NCBI GenBank assembly: GCA_011390575.1
Contig: JAABSE010000012.1
Span: 1 to 60,684 of the forward strand
DNA from: Sphingobacteriia bacterium
GTDB lineage: Bacteria; Bacteroidota; Bacteroidia; Bacteroidales; UBA7960
Length of the DNA stretch: 60,684 nucleotides
Reading direction: 5' to 3'
Shown here: positions 54,801 through 60,684 of the stretch, one piece after another
Numbering within the stretch: position 1 is the stretch's first letter
Layout of the letters: each line of letters opens with the position of its first letter
Program-made: the position numbers and the translations under genes
Notes under the pieces: model-generated
Seen by the model: only the letters and a program-made list of their open reading frames with translations
Databases searched by the model: none
What the model was told of the DNA's origin: nothing

Positions 54801-56140
54801 TGATAGAGATAAATCCCGGCAGATGAGTTTCCGGTGAGGGTTCGGAATCTCTGTTCACTTTCTTTCAATGCATTCTCATAGCTTTTCAAAACACTGATAT
54901 CGCGTCCCACCCCTACAAGTCCTGTAATATTCCCTTCATGATCCCTGAGTGGAGATACAGAGGTCTGGTAATACAACACTGAACCGTCTTTTTCAACAGA
55001 CCATTCGTAAACTACAACCTCCCCTTCAAGGGCTCTTTTATTGGCTTTCTGATGAAGCGAAGCCGCTTCAGTACCAAATATTTCTTCAGTGGTTTTGCCC
55101 AGAAAGAACTCAGGTGTTAAACCCATTGTGGTCGCCCAGTTTCCGTATACTCCTGTGAGTTTTTGATCCTTATCCAGGGTATAAACGATATCCGACAAAG
55201 AAGACACAAGAGACCTGAAGGTTTCTTCCCTTTTACTTAATTCAATCTGAATATTCTTTTGTTCGGTAATATCCTCCAGGGTTTCGATTACGGCATAAAC
55301 ACCGCCCTGAGCATCCTTCATGGGGTTAGCTGTCAGGCGGTAAAATTTTACTCCTTCAGAAGTATTTTTCTTTTGCTCTAAAACGGAAGTAACTCCACTT
55401 TTAAAACAATTTTCAACCGGGCACCCACTACACACTTTCCCCTGGCCGTCCGGGTGAAACAAATCATAACACAATCCGCTGCTGCTATTCTTCAAATCCG
55501 GAAACCAATCTTTCATGGTGTTGTTTGCCTCAACAATCTGAAAATTCCTGTCCAACATTATCACCCCAAGTGACAGATCATTAAATAAGGCTTCATACTT
55601 TTCTTTGCTTTGCCTTAAATTAATCTCGTTTTTGTTTTTCAATCGTTGATAGCTATACAAAAATGCTGTTAATGCCAGCAGAACTACAAAAAAAACAAAC
55701 ATAAAAAGAGGTGTCTGATAGGCTGGAGTGAACCCGAAATAACGCCCAATCAGGTAGATTACTCCAAGAAAAAGATAAAAAGACACGATGTATTTGGCTC
55801 CCTTTCCCGGCCCCTTCAGTTCAAAAGCCAGTAAAGGAAAAACAAATACCCATAAGTGACCTGTTTCCTGGAGTCCTCCATCAGCAAAAACCAATGCCAG
55901 GGCCAACCCCAGAATCACAATAACAGAAGTAGACCAAACATGGAAGCTTTTGGTTTTTCTATACAGAAGATATACCAGGTTGACAGCCAGCAAAAAACCC
56001 AGGGCAAGAGAGAACAGGGCTATTTTATCAAAATATAAGTTGAGAAAAACAAAGGGCCAAATCAGCACATTTCCCAGAATGGTAGATACGCTAACAACCT
56101 TTCCGTTTCGCTGTTGCAGCTGCTCTTTGATTGGATTCAT
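51863..56140 (-). CDS. Large membrane sensor histidine kinase with multiple PAS and GAF domains
   Basis: 1425 residues. Five or six membrane helices (about 20-165), then PAS1 (about 180-300) with a Cys cluster (GLCYDLFH, KVCSGCPVENC), PAS2 (310-430), PAS3 (435-560), GAF1 (about 565-720), PAS4 (745-860), GAF2 (about 880-1045), PAS5 (1065-1185), HisKA with ASHDLRAPL and ATPase motifs FSNLFDNALKYH, DTGIGIS, GDGIGLNL. Both GAFs share the FxVxRTFxYRF layout. The cysteines in PAS1 could bind metal or respond to redox. It has no receiver of its own; the neighbouring single-domain regulator is the likely target. Domain limits are estimates. Confidence 0.92.
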   Translation of the reverse strand: MNPIKEQLQQRNGKVVSVSTILGNVLIWPFVFLNLYFDKIALFSLALGFLLAVNLVYLLYRKTKSFHVWSTSVIVILGLALALVFADGGLQETGHLWVFVFPLLAFELKGPGKGAKYIVSFYLFLGVIYLIGRYFGFTPAYQTPLFMFVFFVVLLALTAFLYSYQRLKNKNEINLRQSKEKYEALFNDLSLGVIMLDRNFQIVEANNTMKDWFPDLKNSSSGLCYDLFHPDGQGKVCSGCPVENCFKSGVTSVLEQKKNTSEGVKFYRLTANPMKDAQGGVYAVIETLEDITEQKNIQIELSKREETFRSLVSSLSDIVYTLDKDQKLTGVYGNWATTMGLTPEFFLGKTTEEIFGTEAASLHQKANKRALEGEVVVYEWSVEKDGSVLYYQTSVSPLRDHEGNITGLVGVGRDISVLKSYENALKESEQRFRTLTGNSSAGIYLYQDSRFLMVNPAIVQITGYSEEELMEMNQLEVVHPEQREEVLGIARKRLNGDNSQPDRYEMRLNTRSGKTCWVDHSVALIRYNNKPATIGTIYDISEIRAAREKIAFQHDFFKMVAAISGSFINVNDDTLDEKINSMLKDCGRFLGVDRTFLFQFSKDLQYMSNTHEWCADGIAPSIQDLQDYPLAETPWIQQILLNREMLFVPDVDALPDEYQQDREELQRQQIQSVLCLPVIKNNDVIGYFGFDAVKQKRLLDEQQVNLMKVLANTLGEALVKVKTEKDMQLMNERYDQLSSQTRSMTFEIDSNGLYTAISPVVKDLLGYEPEEVIGKMHFIDFFPPAQREAFAQEIFEQLKTREPVTNYVNQLITKDGETVWVSTNSLPLFNDKNELTGYWGIDRDITEQTMLSEAIKYQSSLQELVSEISRLFVSADSHNMDKLVGEALEKAGEFFRVSRTFVYRFKPDGKNYKLAFEWCAPGVDPTPEEIRKETSFRDFPWWFSQISQNKTVLIADTDQMPAEATKEKQALRSMNVKSLVSFPVADKEVITGFLSFDTYYHKANWTNEQLAAMQLIAKILSDALERNKAEQALIHSEKINRETALRYQTYIDASNTGGWEYTRSKGYLWCSPQYFKMLGRDISDFDFSGKPNAEIIWKELIHPDDLLQGKGMLHFYLENPQGTYQQTFRMLHKDGQYRWILSRGRILTDEKGNNTDVFIGTHIDITHQKNNEEAILAKNKELESYLYVASHDLRAPLVNIQGFSNRIQKQIGQLDSLILQENNLDNRGEKIDTLLKNGLPQSLSFILSNVQKMDSLINGLLAISRTGRVKMNISEVNVHTLFQKLVESFNYQIEVVRAQVSVGELLPCYGDYQLLQQLFSNLFDNALKYHNPEKRLHIGVQSEKKGSDVIYRIEDTGIGISQRDINKIWDVFYQVDPTAKQRGDGIGLNLVQKIVEKHKGAIRVESTEGEGSTFIVQLPARLFIP

Positions 56141-56408
56141 ATTACACCTGTTTTATTATGCATGGAAACGCTAAAAAACGGCTATTCGTTAACACAATGG
56201 ATCTGTTTTTCATGAACAATAATGGTGTATTTTGCTCTCAAACCATCAGGAACAGTTCAAACAACCTCTATCACATCAGTAACACACTTATAATATGACA
56301 ATTAAACAAACCGCATTGTGAATGGTAATTTAAAACAAATATCCAACATATAGCCTCTTTTGGCTGGTATAAAAGCAATATTGTTGAAAAGTTTTTCCGG
56401 TTAGGGAT
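56141..56408. other. Intergenic gap upstream of the large kinase
   Basis: AT-rich and without a credible open frame. No TAnnTTTG match was found on the minus strand for the kinase gene. The right end is the terminator at 56409. Confidence 0.5.
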
Positions 56409-56440
56409 CAAAAAAGCCGGTTTACAGACCGGCTTTAATT
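56409..56440 (-). terminator. Rho-independent terminator of the acyl-CoA synthetase gene
   Basis: Minus strand: AAAGCCGGT-loop-ACCGGCTTT followed by T6. Just beyond the stop at 56457. Confidence 0.88.
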
Positions 56441-56456
56441 TTTTAATTTGTAAAAA

Positions 56457-58274
56457 TCATTTTACACTTCGGCTTTTCACTCTCACCGGCTGAACCTTGG
56501 GCTGATAAACCGCATCCACAAGATCTCTGTATTTCTGAATAATATATTTTCTTTTCAGCTTCAGCGATGAAGAAAGCTCCCCGGTGATAGGGCTCCATTC
56601 ATCCGCAACCAGGATAATCTTCTGCACCTGGTCGGTTTGACTAAGTTTCTTGTTGAACTGCTTTATTTCATCCTGAAAGTGTTTCAATACCTGGGGCATC
56701 TGAATCAATTCCGCATTGTCCTGGAACTGGATTTTTTTCTTTCTGCACCATTGGGCAAGCTCCTGAAAGTTGGGAATAATAATAGCGGCGGCATATTTCT
56801 GATTCTCACCAACCACCATCGTTTGTTGAATATAAAAACTTTCCTTGAGTTTATTTTCAATTTGCTGCGGGGCAAGATATTTGCCGTTGGACATTTTGAA
56901 AATTTCTTTCTTGCGATCCGTAATTTTCAGGTACATCCCATCTTCCAATACGCCAATATCACCCGTATGAAACCAACCTTCACTGTCGATTACATCGAAG
57001 GTTGCCTGCTCATCTTTGTAATATCCTATCATCAGTCCGGGACTTTTGATAAGAATTTCGCCATCAGAGGCAATTTTCAGCTCAACGTTTTCCAGCACAG
57101 GTCCTACGGAGCCTATCCTTACTTTACCAGGTTTGGAATAATTCACTGCCAGTACAGGGCTGGTTTCGGTAAGGCCATATCCTTCAAAAACGGGCAAGCC
57201 TGCAGCCCAGAAAAGGCGCGCAAGGCGAGGCTGCAAAGCTGAGCCTCCGCAACCAATAAAGGTAAGGTTATGACTCAAAGCGTCGCGCCATTTGGAGAAC
57301 ACCAGTTTATCGGCAATTTTATGTTTTATCCGATAGGACAATGATTGCTTTGCAAAGGGTTCAAATTTCTGAGCAACTTTGAGAGCCCAGAAAAATATGG
57401 AACGTTTTGCCGGGCTAAGACTGCGGGCCTTGCTGACAATTTTTTCATAAATCGACTCCAGCAATCTGGGTACGGCAATAAAACCATCTACCTGAAGGTC
57501 TTTAATATCACGTGCTATAGTAGTAATGCTTTCTGCATAATAAATACTCACACCCAGATATTGATACTGGTAGTTTACCATGTGCTCAAATACATGTGAT
57601 AAGGGCAGAAAACTTAGGGCCTTATGCCTGTAATCCATGTGTTGAATATTGGCAGTAGAAACGGCATTGCTCATCAGGTTTTTATGAGAAAGCATCACCC
57701 CTTTGGGTAAACCCGTGGTTCCGGAGGTATAAATGATAGTGAGAAGGTCATCTTCAGTAATTTTTTCACGTATATCCTGCACTTCATCATAAAATCCGGG
57801 AGCATTAGCCTCTCCTGCATCGGTAATTTCAGTCCAGTGGGGAGCATTTTCAACCTTATTGAAAGTATAAATCTGTTGAAGGTTCTCCATCTGATCTTGC
57901 AGCTTCGACATTTTTTTATACAAACCTGCATCTGAAACGATTAGAGTGCTTGCTTCCGAGTGATTGATGATATATAACAGGTCTTCATCCGAGAGTGTGG
58001 GATGAATCGGCACGTGCACCATTCCTGCCTGGGCGGCGCCCATTTCAATAAAATTCCATTCGGGCCGGTTGTTGGTAATGGTGGCAATTTTATTCCCGGG
58101 CTTGTAACCCAAAGCAAGCAATCCCATACTCACATTGAGCACAATCTTGCTATATTCAGGTGCATCATACTCTCTCCAGGCTCCATTTTCCTTGGCCGCA
58201 AGCTTAATTCTTCCTACTGTATTGGGCATGCTGGCAAATCGGTCCAGCAAGTCGAAGTTTCTTTTGATTTCCAT
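56457..58274 (-). CDS. Long-chain fatty acid--CoA ligase (AMP-forming)
   Basis: 605 residues. ANL-superfamily motifs: YTSGTTGLPKG (182-192), GYGLTETSP, and the adenylate-closing GWFHTGDIGVLEDGMYLKITDRKKEIFK. Activates long-chain fatty acids as acyl-CoAs at the membrane. Divergent from an AbgT-type transporter. Confidence 0.95.
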   Translation of the reverse strand: MEIKRNFDLLDRFASMPNTVGRIKLAAKENGAWREYDAPEYSKIVLNVSMGLLALGYKPGNKIATITNNRPEWNFIEMGAAQAGMVHVPIHPTLSDEDLLYIINHSEASTLIVSDAGLYKKMSKLQDQMENLQQIYTFNKVENAPHWTEITDAGEANAPGFYDEVQDIREKITEDDLLTIIYTSGTTGLPKGVMLSHKNLMSNAVSTANIQHMDYRHKALSFLPLSHVFEHMVNYQYQYLGVSIYYAESITTIARDIKDLQVDGFIAVPRLLESIYEKIVSKARSLSPAKRSIFFWALKVAQKFEPFAKQSLSYRIKHKIADKLVFSKWRDALSHNLTFIGCGGSALQPRLARLFWAAGLPVFEGYGLTETSPVLAVNYSKPGKVRIGSVGPVLENVELKIASDGEILIKSPGLMIGYYKDEQATFDVIDSEGWFHTGDIGVLEDGMYLKITDRKKEIFKMSNGKYLAPQQIENKLKESFYIQQTMVVGENQKYAAAIIIPNFQELAQWCRKKKIQFQDNAELIQMPQVLKHFQDEIKQFNKKLSQTDQVQKIILVADEWSPITGELSSSLKLKRKYIIQKYRDLVDAVYQPKVQPVRVKSRSVK

Positions 58275-58303
58275 TGTTTAAACATTTGATAAAAAAAGCA
58301 GTG

Positions 58304-58311
58304 CAAAGTTA
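58304..58311 (-). promoter_or_regulatory. Bacteroidota -7 element for the acyl-CoA synthetase
   Basis: Minus strand TAACTTTG, an exact TAnnTTTG match, 30 bases before the start; -33 box not clear. Confidence 0.45.
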
Positions 58312-58428
58312 CGAATACTTTTTTGAAACTACTCATAAATTAAGCCAAACCATCGCAAAACAGGCGCATTATCATGCCATTAGCAAACTGATTTTTTTGC
58401 TACTCTATCAGAGTTTATTCAAAAATCC

Positions 58429-58436
58429 TATCTTTG
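58429..58436 (+). promoter_or_regulatory. Bacteroidota -7 element for the AbgT-type transporter
   Basis: TATCTTTG, exact TAnnTTTG match, 75 bases before the ATG at 58511. It lies inside the open frame extending upstream of that ATG, which argues for the later start. Confidence 0.45.
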
Positions 58437-58510
58437 TCGCTGCTTTTTGCAAGCAAACCAAGTATCGCAGTAAACAACGTAATTTTTCACCCCAAAAATC
58501 AAAAAAAGAA

Positions 58511-60058
58511 ATGGGAGAACCTTCTAATACCTCCGCCCCGAAAAAGAAAAGTCTTTTCGCAAGATCCCTTGATGTTATTGAGATTGTGGGAAACAAGCTC
58601 CCCCACCCTGCCACCATATTTGGAGGGCTTGCAGTAGTCGTGGTTTTATTATCCTGGTTAATGCATTTATTGGGAACTTCTGCGGTAAACCCTGCCACCA
58701 GTGAGCTGGTAACGGTAAACAACCTGCTCAGTGGGGAGGGTATCCGCTGGATGTACACCAACCTTCTGGGTAATTTCCTGAGATTCCCACCCCTTGGCTA
58801 TGTACTTGTTGTAATGATTGGTATCGGCCTCGCTGAAGGAACCGGGCTTTTTGCCGTTATGATTCGGGCACTGGTATTGAGTGCTCCCAGTAAATTTATT
58901 ACCGCCGCTGTTGTGCTTGCCGGCATTGTATCGGGATTGGCTGTTGAAGCAGGTTATGTAATTCTTATTCCCCTGGGCGCTATGATTTTTCATGCCCTGG
59001 GCAGACACCCTATGGCAGGGCTTGCAGCAGCATTTTGCGGAGTGAGCGGTGGATTTGGCGCCAACTTTTTCATTGGCTCCATCGACCCTATCCTTGCAGG
59101 AATCTCTACCTCTGCAGCACAAATCATCGACCCTGAAATGGTGGTGAATCCCGCTGTCAACTACTACTTTATGATTGCTTCCAGTTTTGTGGTGCTCATA
59201 GTAGGAACCTGGGTTACAGAAAAAATAGTAGAACCCAGGCTCGGAAAATATGAAGGTACTGCCGAAAGGTTTAAAATTGTACAGCTTACTCCGGATGAGA
59301 AGAAGGGCTTGCGCTGGGCAGGTATCGTTTTGCTTTTGTTTGTTGTAGCCATGGCCTTTACCGTAATCCCTGAAAACGGCTTACTCCGTGACCCCGAATC
59401 AGGCTCCATTCTGCATTCTCCTTTCTTTTCGGGTATCATTATCGGTATTTTGCTGTTATTCCTGTTACCTGCGCTGGCATATGGAATTATTGTGGGTACA
59501 GTGAAAAATGACAAAGACATGATGCGGCATATCATCAAATCGATGAGTGGCATGGGAGGATATATTGTACTGGTATTTTTTGCTGCCCAGTTTGTATATT
59601 TCTTTAACTATTCCAACCTGGGGCTTATCATTGCCATCAAAGGAGCATCGGGTCTTACCGAAGTAGGTTTTACCGGTCCGTTGCTCATTGCAGCCTTCGT
59701 GTTGCTTGCGGCTTTTATCAACATGTTTATGGGTAGTGCGTCGGCCAAATGGGCCATTATTGCCCCTGTATTTATTCCCATGCTTATGCTGCTTGAACCG
59801 GCCTATCACCCGGGCATTACACAAGCAGCCTTCCGTATTGGCGACTCGCTGACCAACCTGGTTACTCCCATGATGAGTTACTTTGCCCTCATTGTTACTT
59901 TTGCTGAAAAGTATGACAAGCGCTATGGTATCGGAACCATTATTTCTACCATGTTGCCCTATACAATATTTCTTGCCATCGTGTGGATTGCGGTTTTGAT
60001 GATCTGGTTGTGGCTGGGAATCCCCATGGGCCCCGACGGACCGATTTATCTCAATTAA
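58511..60058 (+). CDS. AbgT-family transporter
   Basis: 515 residues from ATG at 58511 (MGEPSNTSAPKKKS), with a purine-rich ribosome site just before it. At least nine to ten membrane helices; family landmarks LSGEGIRWMYTNLLGNFLRFPPLG, GLAVEAGYVILIPLGAMIFHALGRHPMAGL and the late NMFMGSASAKWAIIAPVFIPM. AbgT proteins move p-aminobenzoyl-glutamate inward, or sulfonamides/folate-like drugs outward using the proton gradient. Direction and substrate are not readable here. An upstream 79-codon extension of the frame is unrelated to the family. Confidence 0.93.
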   Translation: MGEPSNTSAPKKKSLFARSLDVIEIVGNKLPHPATIFGGLAVVVVLLSWLMHLLGTSAVNPATSELVTVNNLLSGEGIRWMYTNLLGNFLRFPPLGYVLVVMIGIGLAEGTGLFAVMIRALVLSAPSKFITAAVVLAGIVSGLAVEAGYVILIPLGAMIFHALGRHPMAGLAAAFCGVSGGFGANFFIGSIDPILAGISTSAAQIIDPEMVVNPAVNYYFMIASSFVVLIVGTWVTEKIVEPRLGKYEGTAERFKIVQLTPDEKKGLRWAGIVLLLFVVAMAFTVIPENGLLRDPESGSILHSPFFSGIIIGILLLFLLPALAYGIIVGTVKNDKDMMRHIIKSMSGMGGYIVLVFFAAQFVYFFNYSNLGLIIAIKGASGLTEVGFTGPLLIAAFVLLAAFINMFMGSASAKWAIIAPVFIPMLMLLEPAYHPGITQAAFRIGDSLTNLVTPMMSYFALIVTFAEKYDKRYGIGTIISTMLPYTIFLAIVWIAVLMIWLWLGIPMGPDGPIYLN

Positions 60059-60084
60059 AAAAGAACATTCACCCCAGCAAAAAC

Positions 60085-60119
60085 GGATTCAGCAACGAAA
60101 TTGCTGGATCCTTTTTTTT
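60085..60119 (+). terminator. Rho-independent terminator after the AbgT-type gene
   Basis: 11-base stem GGATTCAGCAA / TTGCTGGATCC (one G-T pair), 5-base loop, then T8. Confidence 0.92.
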
Positions 60120-60474
60120 GTACCCTCTACAGGTGCAGAAACAAGCATTTCACAAGCTATTATTCAGCATAATAAAATAAATGTAACTTGATCTCTGTCT
60201 TCACAACAATCTCCAAAAACTTTGTAACTTGCCCCTGCATTGAGCGTCTGTTTTTCATCTGTTTATAATTTGATTAAAGTTGCTAGATGGAACATCCAAA
60301 AATACTCTAACTACACTGATTAACGATAGGTTTTCCAATTAGCCATCATCGTGTGTGTTTAAAGCTTAATCATGGATGTTTCATATTCTTATTTTTGCAT
60401 GGCTCTTTACCTTCAGATATGAAAAGACTCACTTTGCAGACTATCTGATATATAATTTAACGGACATCAATTTT
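60120..60474. other. Intergenic region with no recognised element
   Basis: About 355 bases, AT-rich, no credible open frame, no clear promoter match. Presumably holds the promoter for the phosphodiesterase that follows. Confidence 0.4.
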
Positions 60475-60501
60475 ATGGATAATGGTCCTGGAATATACTT
60501 T

Positions 60502-60684
60502 ATGAAACAACCTGAAAAACTGTTCATTGCACACAGGGGCGAATCACACGATGCACCGGAAAACACACTTGCGGCAGTAAAGCTGGCCTGGCAAAGGGGG
60601 GCTAAAGCTGTTGAAGTGGATGTGCATCTTACGGCTGACAATGAAATTTGCGTGATTCACGACAAGAACACTTTGCGAACTACC
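60502..60684 (+). CDS. Glycerophosphodiester phosphodiesterase (5' part; continues past window)
   Basis: 61 codons are visible from the ATG at 60502 ([13 protein letters not shown]); an in-frame ATG at 60475 is an alternative start. The N-terminal signature of the GDPD family is complete: [16 protein letters not shown], then A-V-E-V-D-V-H-L-T (metal-binding Glu and Asp) and [12 protein letters not shown] (catalytic second His). Hydrolyses glycerophosphodiesters to glycerol-3-phosphate plus alcohol. No signal peptide is apparent, so probably cytosolic. Confidence 0.93.
   Translation, partial: MKQPEKLFIAHRGESHDAPENTLAAVKLAWQRGAKAVEVDVHLTADNEICVIHDKNTLRTT

Noticed and set aside
58274..58510. 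79-codon N-terminal extension of the AbgT-type transporter
   Set aside because: It overlaps the start of the divergent gene, contains the predicted -7 element, and has no match to the family; the ATG at 58511 has a good ribosome site.

Overview
The window is a contiguous piece of a Bacteroidota chromosome. The evidence is a type IX secretion (T9SS) sorting domain, SprB-type repeats, GldB, a PorT-like barrel, promoters of the TAnnTTTG class, a meso-diaminopimelate type MurE, the Bacteroidota version of the dcw cluster, glycine-lipid acyltransferases and a Kdo enzyme (so an LPS-bearing outer membrane). Composition and gene content look most like Marinilabiliales or nearby Bacteroidia; that finer placement is inference. 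No tRNA, rRNA, CRISPR array, transposase or phage gene was seen.

Layout. 1-2221: 3' end of a large SprB-repeat T9SS cargo protein. 2316-2765: YqeY. 3035-6481: the most unusual locus, a small self-contained protein-sorting cassette. It holds an exosortase-family transpeptidase with an intact Cys/Arg/His triad, a four-helix membrane partner, a membrane-embedded AraC-type regulator (ATGA overlap with the partner), and, behind its own promoter, a secreted protein ending in an IPLSNWA / hydrophobic helix / RLRR sorting tail. 6558-21960 (minus strand): a dcw division and peptidoglycan operon in the order mraZ-rsmH-ftsL-ftsI-murE-mraY-murD-ftsW-murG-murC-ftsQ-ftsA-ftsZ, with three phased MraZ-like boxes upstream of mraZ. 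22490-24983: two acyltransferases that together look like glycine-lipid synthesis (glsA/glsB type), then engB. 24993-27146: gldB, a PorT-like barrel and a small zinc-ribbon membrane protein.

27279-33621 (minus strand): six consecutive exported or lipid-anchored proteins. At least four share a G-x-G...A...A motif typical of LPP20/FlgT-like domains, and the first gene ends in an outer-membrane barrel. This is a second candidate uncharacterised envelope system. 34260-38195: a small periplasmic protein, nadE, and a lipoprotein with carboxypeptidase-regulatory-like domains downstream of a tandem palindrome. 38381-46222 (minus strand): Nfu and Mrp iron-sulfur proteins, an alkyltransferase-like DNA repair protein lacking the active Cys, trmB, an HU-like/SPOR division protein, kdsB, a deoxynucleoside kinase, an unknown exported protein and a GH3 adenylating enzyme. 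46416-49326: ispE and an S9 peptidase. 49323-56140 (minus strand): a three-gene signalling block (hybrid kinase, single-domain response regulator, 1425-residue multi-PAS/GAF membrane kinase). 56457-60058: divergent acyl-CoA synthetase and AbgT-type transporter. The window closes in the first 61 codons of a glycerophosphodiester phosphodiesterase.

How it fits together. Most of the window builds or polices the cell envelope: peptidoglycan and septum (dcw, SPOR protein), lipids (glycine lipids, acyl-CoA synthetase, GDPD), LPS (kdsB), and surface proteins by two separate C-terminal sorting routes, T9SS (gene at 1) and an exosortase (3035-6481).
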